Shown: positions 33,986 to 46,059 of the stretch, piece by piece
Layout: the number at the start of each line of letters is the position of its first letter
Numbering within the stretch: position 1 is the stretch's first letter
Assembly: GCF_037975245.1 (NCBI RefSeq)
Contig: NC_092580.1
Location: 5,804,501-5,868,500 of the forward strand
DNA: 64,000 nt
Direction of reading: 5' to 3'
Source of the DNA: Apostichopus japonicus
Taxonomy: Eukaryota > Echinodermata > Holothuroidea > Aspidochirotida > Stichopodidae
Notes under the pieces: model-generated
Seen by the model: only the letters and a program-made list of their open reading frames with translations
Databases searched by the model: none
What the model was told of the DNA's origin: nothing
Position numbers and translations under genes: made by a program

Positions 33986-36900
33986 GAAAGATATGATTGA
34001 TAAAAATGGCTACCTTCAAGGTATGCAAGGAATTAAGATGCCTAATGAAGCAGTCCATGACAGAATGAAGGTGAGATGAAAAACGATCAATAAATGGATC
34101 ATTCAACTGTCAATTTGAGTATAGTTTCATTAGTTTAATGTAAGTTTAATTGCTTTGTTCAAGGGCTGTCCTAACATTGTTGGTGTTTAATATGCAAGGT
34201 TACATTGCGACTATTAAACATGCAACATCATGTAACCTGTTGAAAATTTCCATTGCTTACACTACATTTCGTGTTTAATAGAATGCTGAGTGAAACTACC
34301 CACTGCTGTCGGTCATGAAACATTTGGTGTTTAATCCGCAAGCTCCAGCTCATTTATTAGGGCTTAAAATTTCAACTCCTACCCAGATCCCAACGAAGAG
34401 AATAAGTGACGTCTGCGCCTGTAATGCGACAATAGCATAAGAGACGGTGGTATGAAGAGACCTTATGGGGAAAAAGTTAACACGCCATTTAATGAAAGTG
34501 AAAATATTCCCCATCTTGGTGGGGTGGAATTCATTTCCCTTGTGGGTTGTATAACAAAAGATCTGTGAGCAATGATGAGTATTAATGCATCTTTGGGTGA
34601 TTGATTACTAATCCATCTTTGTGTGATTGATTATTAATCCATCTTTGTGTGATTAATTATTAATCCATCTTCAGAGGATTCCGTGAAGAGACTGGTAGCA
34701 GAGATCAAGATGCTAGGTCAAAGGGTTGTTCAATCTCATAAAGCCGTACAGAAGGAGGAAGAGCCAGGTACATTTTCAAGTTTCTTCCATTTGGGTTTAG
34801 TACGTTGAGAGTACAAGATGGATATATTGCTTGCATTGTATAAAATTATTTGTAGCAGTATGCTGGAGACAATGGGTTGTAGGACTATTGTTTGCGAGGG
34901 GGTTACAGATATTGTTATGTGTGAAGAAAGTTGGAATGAATTTCAAAACTAACCAATGAGTCTGTCTTGCGTACAGAGATTTACTTCGCTGCTATATCAA
35001 CCGGAGCGCGTTTAGCAGGAGTGTCAAGCATATATCAGGGACGCTTAAATTCGGTTAAAATGTTCTATTTATGGTAGTTCGCAAGCGAAGATGTTACCTA
35101 ACTTATATGAAATTGATACCAAGTTTTTGTACTGAACGAGTGCAGTTGTTAAATTTTATGTCCCTGTCAACCCCACCCCACCCCCGGAAAGAAGTATCCC
35201 TAACCGTGATGAAATATCATTTAGTAATATTCAGTCTTACCAAAGGCGATGGAGTACAACAGAGTTGAGGAGAGTGGAATTTTCCGAACATTAAAGAATA
35301 CATCAAGTTTATTTCCTTCGTCCTCAGATTCAGTGTAAAGTACATTTGGTGAATATTGTAAGGATAACCTTGTTCCCTATTTCCTAGAAATGAATAAGTA
35401 TTCACACAAAGCAAATTGCCTCTTTTTACCCATCATGAAAGTAGCTGTGCAGTTACTAGTGTGTTGGAAACAATATTATACCTGCCTGTAGTTTTGCCAT
35501 ATGCAACTGTGCATTATTTTTTTTTTGGGGGGGGGGGGTTTCCCTTAAATTGTATGGCATTGTGTCACGTTTGTTTTGACAAATAAGGCTTTATTCTGTG
35601 CAGGTATCATTTTTTCCTATAATCCCAGAGATATATATAAATATATTTAGAGGAAAATCTTGAAAAGGGTGTAACAATATTAATGTCGGGTCGGGTCAGA
35701 ACTTTCTGGAAACCCTACACAAAAAGAGACTAGGAGAGAATTGGTCGGGGAGGTTGGGAGAGGGGCGGTCTTGGTGGAACATTTAGGGACATTGCAGTTA
35801 TTGTGTGTTGTTCTCCATCTCAATTAAAGGCCTGTAATTTGTAAATAAACACCCAGTTACTTAGTATTTTGCTGTTTTGGATGCAGCCAGGGGTGGGATC
35901 TAGATTCCCCATCTCTTAGATTTTGTCTGTAAGCCCACCAAAACACATATCCAGTACCACTAAACCCACTCCGAACTCTGTTGCTCCATTTACCCGAGAG
36001 AATCTTGCTATGAAATTGACTGACTTGCTACACAAGTGCAAAGATATTGGGCATTTTTTTCCATTAACAGAAACTCTAGTATTATCATCAAAATAATGAT
36101 AAACAAAATGGATAAACTTTCAGCACATGTATTCAAAATAGTAAACACTTACTTATTGCCTCCACTCCACCCTCCACTTTAATATTCTGGATTTGCTTTC
36201 TGATTAATATGGGCAGGTTTGAGATGTAGTACATTTCTCCATCCGTGTTATTGTCAGATAATGAAATGAGAATAAGAATTAATAAAATTGTAAAAGAAAT
36301 GTTTCCTTCCTCGACAGCATGACTTCATATCCGTCACTTCTTCAGTATCTACCTAAATAACAAATGTAGGCTGAATTTTAGACACAATAATGTCGTAGTC
36401 CACCAGAACAAGGTTAATTTTAGATTTTACACTCATACTGCTGATCCAGTATCAAGCTATTCACCATTAAAATATGCTAAACCTCCGGTATGTTCCTTTA
36501 AAGGCTAACTTGATGATGTTATCAGCTCTTCTAGTACAGGCTTTAATATTAATGTTAACCCATTGCTTTACATAAATTCTAATAACTCACTCAACCAAAG
36601 CATGTTCCTTTAACTTGATATTAAAACAACAACACCCTTGCACCCATTGAATGAGAATTAAACACCATCTGTCCAAAAGTTGACAAATTTGTATACCACT
36701 GTAAACATGTCATTTGATACAGGTAAAGAACTCTTTTTGTGATTTGTGTTGGATCTGAGGAACTGAGCTAAATGGTTAAAGTATTAGACTAAATAGTCTT
36801 GTCACTCTAAACAGATGAACCTCGGCAAATTAGAGGTCGTTCCCTCAAAAATTAAAAGTGACGTAAAAAATCCAGCCTGGCCTGATAGCACTGTTTTTCA

Positions 36901-37524
36901 ATGGTTCACAACAAAATTAACTGAGGTTTGTTTCTAAAGTCATCTTTTTTATGAAGTCTTCCTTCATGTCTTTCCATTGTAATATAGCTTGTAAATCTAT
37001 TGCAACTCAAATACTTTTGGCCTTCATGTTGTAATATATTCCTTTTTTTTAAGCTTTTTTTTAACATTTTGTAATAATATTCAGTAACTACTGTAGTTGA
37101 TACAACAATACTAGACATAATTACTATTTACTAGTAGAGGTAGTAGGGTAATAAAAAAAAATTTACATTTCTGACATAACATAAGAAAGGGAAATCATCA
37201 AATGTTCTTACATCTCTGTCTGTGGCTCTGACCCCCTCCCACCAAGAAAGTGTTACTCCCCCACCCCCTCCCATCACCCAAAGCAATCCGTGTTCACCCT
37301 TAAAATGATTGGCTATCGTTGACTCATTCGAGTCTTCAAATGTAACATGCATGATCTACACTTTATGCAGAGTACTTTCGCCTACATGGCTTGTGTATTC
37401 CTATCTAGTAATTTTCTTTCCTACTCTTTTTTTTTTGACAGAACCACCTATGGTGTCCTCCATGGAACAGCTCCCAGAGAGACCTCCAGAAGACTTAAAT
37501 TTGGAAGAGACTTGGGAAGATTAA
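33986..37524 (+). CDS. Unrecognised small gene, short C-terminus form
   Basis: Three exons with GT-AG borders: 33,986-34,070; 34,677-34,767; 37,442-37,524 (TAA at 37,522-37,524). The first begins with one base of a split codon, so either a coding exon lies upstream or the ATG at 33,993 is the start. From that ATG the protein is about 84 residues: a hydrophilic start, then a likely coiled-coil (KRLVAEIKMLGQRVVQSHKA), then an acidic proline-containing tail ending DLNLEETWED. The acceptor of exon two is CAGAG|GAT; the nearer CAG would leave the wrong phase. I do not recognise the family. The gene lies 4.4 kb after LIN37 on the same strand. Confidence 0.6.
34583..34670 (+). repeat. 26 bp tandem repeat forming a splice acceptor
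   Basis: Units start at 34,583, 34,609, 34,635 and 34,661, exactly 26 bp apart (TAATCCATCTTTGTGTGATTG-type). The fourth copy is cut short and its CCATCTTCAG becomes the acceptor of the second exon. The remainder of this intron (34,071-34,582) has nothing distinctive. Confidence 0.9.
34768..37441 (+). other. Intron 2 of the unrecognised small gene
   Basis: AT-rich with a T/G run near 35,520-35,540. No exon or element recognised. Confidence 0.55.
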
Positions 37525-37592
37525 GTAACATCAGACAGAGACAATCAATTATAATCCCAAGCCCCTGTAGCCGATTCAGATCCCTTCTCTAG

Positions 37593-37888
37593 TCTCATTA
37601 TGGACACGAAAGCCCTCATCTCCGAGTAAAGTACGGTCTAACTCGGACCAGATCAGGAAAGGCTTACCAGACGATAACCTCCTGAAGGCAGAAGAAGACA
37701 GCAAAGTTCGTTCCAGTTCTGGTAGCGATGCCCCAAAAGCTGCATCAATCCAAAGAGACAAGCCGATGGAAGTTTCCTTCAGAGGGATTAGAAATAGGAC
37801 TAAAGTTGAAGAAGAATCGGAAAGTGATTCGATCCAGCTACCAGATTGTCCTGCTGGTCTCGAACTTTCAGGATCACAAACTTTTTGA
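37593..37888 (+). CDS. Alternative last exon segment of the small gene
   Basis: An acceptor (CCCTTCTCTAG) ends at 37,592. Joined to the same donor at 34,767, the codon GTC is completed and 97 more codons follow to TGA at 37,886-37,888. The tail is hydrophilic and protein-like, with KPSSPSKVRSNSDQIRKG, a DDNLLKAEEDSK stretch, EEESESDSIQLPD and the ending SGSQTF. The base composition is richer in G and C than nearby untranslated sequence. This would make a protein of about 155 residues instead of 84. It could instead be 3' UTR descended from coding sequence. The minus-strand frame at 37,576-37,893 is its shadow. Confidence 0.45.
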
Positions 37889-37916
37889 GCCATCGATGTT
37901 GCAGCTTCATAAAAGA

Positions 37917-37922
<6 letters not shown>

Positions 37923-37974
<52 letters not shown>
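37923..37974. repeat. (TA)n microsatellite
   Basis: An uninterrupted run of about 26 TA units, 35 bases after the second stop of the small gene. Confidence 0.95.
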
Positions 37975-37977
<3 letters not shown>

Positions 37978-40309
37978 AGCTTTTCTACTTTTTTTGTATG
38001 ACCATGTGTGTTAATATTGAAGCACTAAGGATATGCAGTTTTTTTTCCTTCAAATAGCAACAGATAAAATGGAGAATACTGTTATGAAAGCTGTTCTTAA
38101 AACACTTGAAATACTGCTTTCCTAAATTTTAAGGAACAATTTGGCAGACTATTTTTCTGCAGAAATCTATCTATATTTCATGCATAGTCTTGAATACTTC
38201 TGCAATACCATAAAACCATCTCAGCCCTGCACCTAAAAATACAGGTGGTTTTTCTCTCTTGCATGTCTTCAAAGTGCTCTCCTCAAGGGTATCCTGTTGA
38301 AAATTTTCTCAGATTTACAGATGGAAATTATGAAAGGTTTTTCTTTCATTAAGGATGGTCATTTCGATGATGCTAAAAGATAATCTAATGCATCAAGAGT
38401 CTGTAAGTTCAGAAGAGAGGAATTTATAAGTATGCTCTGCCAGGAAGCTTGGATTGATTCCTAGCCAAAATGGAAAAGGGAATATAGGCATTATATGTAT
38501 GCAGGTAGACGTATGTATATGTGATGTTCCAACTTTATAAATGGGATGACTCACCAAGCATATCTTGCATGAATTTCATGCAAATTAGGATCCATATAAA
38601 TTTACCGCACTGAATTCTTTGGCTGCTCCAGTTATTGAGCAGAGTCAAAGGTCAATTGAGGTCATCAGCGGCCAAAATACAAAAACCTCATAGTCAAGTT
38701 TAGTGAACATCTGTAGCATTGTTAAAATGTCAAAGTTAGGTGGTAGGTCCCCCTCATTGAGCATTACACTTTGAGCAGTTCTGTTAAGAGTTCAATTGTA
38801 AATCGGAGTCATCAGCTGCCAAAAGCCTGAATTCTTGTCGACATATTTAGCTTCAAAATCAGAGCTGCGATTATCCTCATGCTCAGAAATGTACAAGAAC
38901 TGAATGTTCTATGAAGAGGTCATAGATCACTTAGAATCAAATTCTGACCACCTTGATAACTCCAAAAGTTAAGGTCGGATGAATCGCACACCTGGTATGA
39001 CGGTGCCCCCACTGTGAGTTCTCCATTGCAATCATTTCCTTTTCGTGAACATAACTTGGTCAACTTCAGTTTTAGTTTTTGAAGTGGCTCAAATTACAGA
39101 TAGGTCTGAAGTAACCTTGAACAATGCATAAACAGTCAATCAGGTAAATGATATCTGCTTCAGAAGTGATAATCATGTGTTGTATGATCTTAAAACACAC
39201 CGCAAGTGATCCCTGGCAGTTGTCACTAGTTGAGTCTCAAGGGGGTAAACAGGCTGTCTGAAAAGTTGCCGTACTCGGTGTAGTCTATATATACTAGATG
39301 CTTTGTTATTAAAAAATATTTAAGTGTATTGAAGGGGTAATGTCCATTTGCTCATACATATTCAACATCTTTGGGTCTATTTTTCACATAAAAGGAAGAC
39401 TGTTCTTTCTGGATTTTAAACCATTTTTGGCCATAAAACTTATGTACTGTAAAACGTCATCAGTGACTGAATAGGTTGATGTCCAAAGAGTGAGTTTGTA
39501 CACCTTGTTGTGATCTAGGGAGCTTGAATTGTCTGATCATTTCTGGTTCTCACTTAATTCTTGAACAAATGTTAACTCACTTGACTCTACATCAGTCAGA
39601 TAGTCAAGTGGGATTTTGTGCAAATTATTTGGCAAGAAAATCAAAATTCTTTGCCCCTATCTACAGAATGCTAAAACTCCTCTCTTTGGGGGGTTTGATA
39701 TAGATGCAATATTTTTGTTGGCACTAAGTGGACATAGTTTATTTGCAAGTTTTGGTTATTTTTTTTTACTTGTAAGCTGCAAAAGAAAATGTGAAAAATC
39801 GGTGGTGAGTTTTTTTTTTACTTTTGCTTTCACTGGAAGAATAAAAAATGGAATTGAACCAGGGACCTTGTGATGCTTATTTTTTTGTGTCTACCACCAG
39901 ACCATTAGGTGAGATGCTACTGTTGGATGCATTTCAAATATTTAAAGATCCAGTTGTTGGGACTGTTTTTAAAATATATTCCTCTCCACTGAACCTTGTC
40001 AGGAATAGAGGAGGACTCTCCGCTGAACCTTGTCAGGGAGAGGGGTAGTAGCTGACTCGTGTGCCACTTGGGAACCTTGTCAGGGAGAGGGATGGTGGCC
40101 AACTCAACTCACCCGCTTGGGAGCCTTGTCGGAGGGAGGGGTGGCGGCGAACTCCTTTTACAGAATTCGCTCACCCACCCGGGGCTTGAACCATGCTGCT
40201 CAGTATCATCGCAGACGGAACAACCCATTACACCATTTTGGTTCCCAATGAAATAATCTTCATTTCTTACCTTTATACTTCCACCTGCTCCAAAGAACAG
40301 AAAATTAAA
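37975..40309. other. Intergenic region with old repeats
   Basis: Holds an AGGTCA-family copy (38,560-39,000), a piece at 39,548-39,645 that recurs at 44,694-44,775, tRNA-SINE-like heads near 39,855-39,912 and 40,185-40,240, and a short direct repeat of CCTTGTCAGGGAGAGGG around 40,020-40,140. No gene seen. Confidence 0.5.
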
Positions 40310-40317
40310 AAGGGTCT

Positions 40318-41090
40318 GGTTGGGTCTTGAACTCATGACAGTGTGTTTGTCTGCCTCTCCCAGTCCAGAGCACTAACCAACTGCGCCACAGCAACTGTTG
40401 AGAAATAAAGCTCGTTTCTAATATTTAAGGTTCATAATGGAAGGAAAGAGGTATAAGAATAGTAAAAGGAAAACTGCCTCAACTGGGGTTTGATCCCTAG
40501 ACATTGAGTTTGTCTTGCACTCCAGGTACAGGCACTACCAACTGCGCCACAGCAACTGTTGAGAAATAAAGCTCGTTTCTAATATTTAAGGTTCATAATG
40601 GAAGGAAAGAGGTATAAGAATAGTAAAAGGAAAACTGCCTTAACTGGGGTTTGAACCCTAGACATTGAGTTTGTCTTGCACTCCAGGTACAGGCACTACC
40701 AACTGCGCCACAGCAACTGTTGAGAAATAAAGCTCGTTTCTAATATTTAAGGTTCATAATGGAAGGAAAGAGGTATAAGAATAGTAAAAGGAAAACTGCC
40801 TTAACTGGGGTTTGAACCCTAGACATTGAGTTTGTCTTGCATTCCAGGTACAGGCACTACCCACTGCGCCACTGTAACTGTTGAGAAATATTGCTCGTTT
40901 CTAATATTTCAACTTCAGAATGGAAGGAGAGAGGTATAAGAATAGTAAAAGGAAAACTGCCTCAACTGGGGTTTGATCCCTAGACATTGAGTTTGTCTTG
41001 CACTCCAGGTACAGGCACTACCAACTGCGCCACAGCAACTGTTGAGAAATAATGCTCGTTTCTAAAATTTCTACTTCAGAATGGAAGGAG
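40318..41090 (-). repeat. tRNA-derived SINE units in a tandem array, five copies
   Basis: On the minus strand each unit carries a box A (TGGCGCAGTTGG) and box B (GGTTCAAACCC or variant) at tRNA-like spacing, then a shared tail. The box-A complement recurs at 40,381, 40,542, 40,703, 40,864 and 41,025, exactly 161 bp apart each time. Copies two to four are almost identical; the first and last differ more. Acceptor-stem pairing looks poor, so these are SINE heads rather than working tRNA genes. Confidence 0.85.
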
Positions 41091-41099
41091 GAAATCGCA

Positions 41100-43510
41100 A
41101 AAGATCAAAATGCGTCGAGCGCACTCTCTAGAAACTTATTTTGCTCAGTTGGCAACTTCAGAGGAACAATAGAAAAAATAGAAATTATATAGACAAAAAG
41201 CCTTTACCGGTCAGATAATTACACGAAGTTGGTGTGTAACAAAAACAAGGGTGTCTTCTACCCCACGTCTAATTTTAATGTCGATGGGTGTTTCAGAGAG
41301 GACAAGAGAGGAGGCTGAAAAGAGGGGGTTTTCCAAATTTGCACTTATAAAGAACACGTTTTTCTATCTTGTACTTTGGGACCACGTATCTCCCGAACGG
41401 AAGCAGATATGGACCTGGGAGTTGCAGATTTGGGCTCCTGAGCATCGATTACTCCCTGTTACGTCTTTTGGGCTAAATCTATTTTGGGTCAATTTTTGGC
41501 AATTTTTATTTGCGCCAAAAATAGGTTTTTTGTCTAAAAAGTTAAAAAAGTACCTCTTTTTGGTACCCAATTCCAAAATAAACTTCAGATTCGTAATCAG
41601 CGTGTCGCGAACTACCAGAAAAGATACACATTAATCGATTTTGCGACAACAATTTTTTGCACCTCAAACTCGAAAAAGTAAGACCAAAAAACTTTTACGA
41701 CGAACAAAGGATTAAAATCTTTTGTTGCCCCTAAAAGTTTTTCCGTTTTCTATTGTTCCTCTGAAAAGTTGCAAACTGAGCGAAATAAAAGGGCGTTCGA
41801 CGCATCTTGCCAGTGATACGTGATTTCAAAGCAGTCAAATCAAACCTTTGTTTGTCATCTTGAGTTTTATCTTGACATTTATGAATAAATGGGTCAAATT
41901 TTGGCATAAATTTTGGCAAAAACACGTATTTCTATCTTGTACTTTGGGACCACGTATCTCCCGAACGGAAGCAGATATGAACCTGGGAGTTGCAGATTTG
42001 GGCTCCTGAGCATCGATTACTCCCTGTTACGTCTTTTGGGCTAAATCTATTTTGGGTCAATTTTTGGCAATTTTTATTTGCGCCAAAAATAGGTTTTTTG
42101 TCTAAAAAGTTAAAAAAGTACCTCTTTTTGGTACCCAATTCCAAAATAAACTTCAGATTCGTAATCAGCGTGTCGCGAACTACCAGAAAAGATACACATT
42201 AATCGATTTTGCGACAACAATTTTTTGCACCTCAAACTCGAAAAAGTAAGACCGAAAAACTTTTACGACGAACAAAGGATTAAAATCTTTTGTTGCCCCT
42301 AAAAGTTTTTCCGTTTTCTATTGTTCCTCTGAAAAGTTGCAAACTGAGCGAAATAAAAGGGCGTTCGACGCATCTTGCCAGTGATACGTGATTTCAAAGC
42401 AGTCAAATCAAACCTTTGTTTGTCATCTTGAGTTTTATCTTGACATTTATGAATAAATGGGTCAAATTTTGGCATAAATTTTGGAAAAAACTGCTTACGG
42501 TTTTTAAAGGTGAAAAAACTTGTTGTCGCAAAGGCGATAAATGTGTATCTTTTCTGGTAGTTCGCGACACGCTGATTACGAATCTGAAGTTTATTTTGGA
42601 ATTGGGTGCTGTGTGTGGGCGTGCAGGGGGGTGGGGGGGCCAACAAAACCTGATTTATGATTTATGAACAAAAATAGAAATCATATAGACAAAAGCCTTT
42701 CCCGGTCAGATAATTACACGAAATTGGTGTATAACAAAGACAAGGGTGTCTTCTACTCCACGTCTAATTTTAATGTCGATGGGTGTTTCAGAGAGGACAA
42801 GAGAGGAGGCTGAAAAGAAATGGTTTTCCAATTTGTACACTTATAAAGAACACGTATTTCTATCGGGTACTTTGGGACCACGTATCTTCCGAACGGAAGC
42901 AGATATGGACCTGGGAGTTGCAGATTTGGGTTCCTGAGCATCGATTACCCCCTATTACGTCTTTTGGGCTAAATCGATTTGGGGTCAATTTTTGGCAATT
43001 TTTATTTGCGCCAAAAATAGGTTTTTTGTCTGAAAAGTTAAAAAAGTACCTCTTTTTGGTAACCAATTCCAAAATAAACTTCAGATTCGTAATCAGCGTG
43101 TCGCGAACTACCAGAAAAGATACACATTAATCGATTTTGCGACAAAAAATTTTTGCACCTCAAACTCAAAAAAGTAAGACCGAAAAACTTTTACGACGAA
43201 CAAAGGATTAAAATCTTTTGTTGCCCCTAAAAGTTTTTCCGTTTTCTATTGTTCCTCTGAAAAGTTGCAAACTGAGCGAAATAAAGGGCGTTCGACGCAT
43301 CTTGCCAGTGATACGTGATTTCAAAGCAGTCAAATCAAACCTTTGTTTGTCATCTTGAGTTTTATCTTGACATTTATGAAGAAATAGGTCAGTTTTGGCA
43401 AAAACTGCAAGAGTTACGTACCCCTTACGGTTTTCTTAGGTGAACAAACTTGTTGTCGCAAAGTCGATAAATGTGTATCTTTTCTGGTAGTTCGCGACAC
43501 GCTGATTCAG
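41100..43510. repeat. Nested inverted and direct repeat block (foldback/satellite-like)
   Basis: A core is present three times: copies aligned at 41,364, 41,932 (568 bp on, nearly identical) and 42,860. The left portion at 41,165-41,350 recurs at 42,665-42,850. Inverted arms are also present: 41,109-41,168 matches the complement of 41,748-41,808, and the TTCAGATTCGTAATCAGCG...AAGATACACAT region is inverted at about 42,530-42,602 and 43,450-43,506. Identical 70-codon frames on both strands follow from the copying and look non-coding. Probably a non-autonomous foldback transposon that has been duplicated in place. Confidence 0.8.
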
Positions 43511-45705
43511 GAAACGTTGCCTTGACCATTACTTTAGCAACTAGGCAATCAAAAGAATTTAGATCTTTAAAAAAAAAATGTTAGTTTACTCACTTCGGTA
43601 AAGAAAATTGGTTATATTGTACCAATACCGTTGGGTAATGACATCTTCAACTGTTGTGGAAATGAACACGCACTAACCCGGACCCACTCCCTCCCCTTAC
43701 CACCGCCACCCTCCTCGACACACCTTAGCAATTAATCACATATTAAATGTAATAGGCAGTGCTACAAAATAATGAGAGAGAAATAACCCTAATGTAAGCA
43801 TATTTATAAGGCTTTTTCAGACCTACAATTTGATAGAACTCCACTTTCAATTGGTGCTAAAACCTCCCCTGGGACACAGTAGACTTTTCAATACGATGGG
43901 TCTGGGTTCCTCTCATAGAAATAGCCTGACTGCCGCAAATGCGATTTCCGTCCTATATTTAATAACTGTGGATAAATATAATAAAATGAGAACTAGTGAT
44001 GATTTAATTTACATCGACATATATGAATACTGCTCCTGCATGCTCGTATATTAATCTTAGAATGCTCATACTTCTCAGACGGTACGAAGAAAAGTGTACT
44101 TATAATGTAGCAGGTTGTAAGGCCCAGTTTATTCTTACTTCAGAGACATATAATTAGAAACATCGAAATACTTTCCTTCCAAAATTTTATCTTCTCAAAA
44201 TATTTCCCCAAATTGACCAAAACTTCAAGTAATTCAACTGAAATTGGAAAAACCGCGGGACGTAAAGCTAGCTCAAATTGCCAACACACAGTGTAAGTTG
44301 TTAACGTTTGTTTTTGTTCGCACTCAGTCCGTTTTGCTGACCACAATTTACCAGTCTCGTGTATAGATTATGTTTCACATGATTGAATGTGTTAATACTT
44401 CAGCGGAGAAGTCACGCCTAACAGTGTCACTATAGTCATGATTCTCGTCTTTTATAGCTTATCATTTGCACGATGGTAGATTAAACTGCGTCAAAGTTCA
44501 ATACAGGGAATTTGAATGCAGCGTTTGGTCAAAACAAGTTGGTGGGACCACGGTATATCATGTCCCGTGACCACTGAAAAAAGTTGGTGGGGACGCGTCC
44601 CGCTGTCCCTACCAGTCCTTATCAGTGAAGAAATTGGTTGATGCCCACAAGGGAGTGCCGCAAATAAGAGATGGATCTCTCCTCTCTCTCTTTTTCTCAC
44701 ATAATTCTTGGACAAATTTAACTCACTTGCTCTACGTTACATAATTAAATGGAATTTTGAGCAAAATATATGGTCAGGGAATAGGGATCAATTCTTCACC
44801 TGACCTTAAACATGGCAATATTACAGAAAGGACATTAATTGTGGTCAAAATTATAAGAATATCTTCCTTAAACCATTGTCAAATGGATCTTTCTTAATTA
44901 ATCGAGAACAGGCATGGCATAATCTTAGATTTTTTTCCTTCAAATTTCATTTCACAAATGATCAGTTCCCCTGGTTGCACCGTCTTCTCAACCTTCGACA
45001 ACATTTCATCCTTAGGCAGCATGTTTCCTCGTGACACGCAGTAATGCATGCAGCTCTCATGATTCGAAAAGCGCGACCGTAAATACCTACACACGTTGTG
45101 TAAACGTCACCAAACGGCATCCGTAGTGACATCGTTTTTGAGACAAATTTCCTTTTTCATCATGCCTTTAATCTGCTATCCAAAGTTATCTTTTAAAGTG
45201 GTTGTAGTAATGATAACATTTAAGGACATTTGAGTCGTATTTCTGTATCGTATGGTATCATCTCGCTGAAATATTAATGAATGAATTTCCCGTACGTTTT
45301 CACGGTAGGCTTCTTCGTGGAAGGTCAATAGACGGATATAACATTAGGTCCTAATAATACGTTTCTGGTCCCCGTTTACCCACTCTTACTGCGACAGTTC
45401 CTCCACTATGTATCAACGGTGTCTTTTAAAAAACATCATTATAAACAACATTTTGAATAATCAATGACAACTTTGTTGTCTTTCTTAAATGTCTGTTGTT
45501 TAGACCCCAACTATAGCACGCTATCATGGAAAAGTTCTTGAAATTACGTAATTAACCTGTCTTGATCGGTAGATGACCTCTTTTTACTAATTAGTCTGCA
45601 ACGCCTGCCACATTTTCTTGTATGAGGGTTTTGTGAGAACGCTGTATGTTTGACTACACCGTAGACATGAACACATTCAGTGTTTACACAATTAAGGAGT
45701 CTAAA
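43511..45705. other. Intergenic region
   Basis: No clear gene. A piece at 44,694-44,775 repeats one at 39,548-39,645. At about 44,970-45,130 a CpG-containing patch carries overlapping open minus-strand frames (one 66 codons, 44,894-45,094), which is not enough to call a gene. Confidence 0.4.
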
Positions 45706-46059
45706 CAAGGGCGTAGGAACCGGGGGGCTGGGGGGGGGGCTGGCGCCCCCAGTGAAAAATATGGGGGCGGAAGTATCATTCCGCCCCCCCCCCCGCTCTG
45801 CGAGTCAGAAAACCCCTTTTTCATTTCCAAATGAGAAAAAAATCTCATTTGGAGCACCAAATTGCATCTATAAGGCCAGGTGAAAATGCAAAATTATTTA
45901 CAAAATGGATTGGGTGTTGAAGTGTGCTATATTGCACCAAATTGCATCTGAGGCCACCTGGAAATGCAAAAAAATTCCAAAGGGGGAGGGGGACACCCCT
46001 CCCCCAGGCCGGCCATCAGTCTTCAGCCCCCCACTCAAAAGTACCTTCCTACGCCACTG
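45706..46059. mobile_element. hAT-type MITE, copy 2
   Basis: A 354 bp element with the same ends and interior as copy 1 at 5,498-5,861. It is flanked by a perfect 8 bp duplication, AGTCTAAA (45,698-45,705 and 46,060-46,067). It differs from copy 1 mainly in the lengths of its G and C runs. Non-autonomous. Confidence 0.88.

Noticed and set aside
37576-37893. Minus-strand 105-codon gene
   Set aside because: It overlaps the plus-strand tail that is in phase with a splice donor and is more protein-like. Taken as a shadow.
40318-41090. A cluster of functional tRNA genes
   Set aside because: Boxes A and B are present, but stem pairing looks poor and each unit carries a shared non-tRNA tail. A SINE origin fits better.
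41364-43072. Repeated 70-codon frames on both strands as a small gene family
   Set aside because: The identical frames occur because the DNA block is copied. The opposite strand is equally open and there is no start context.
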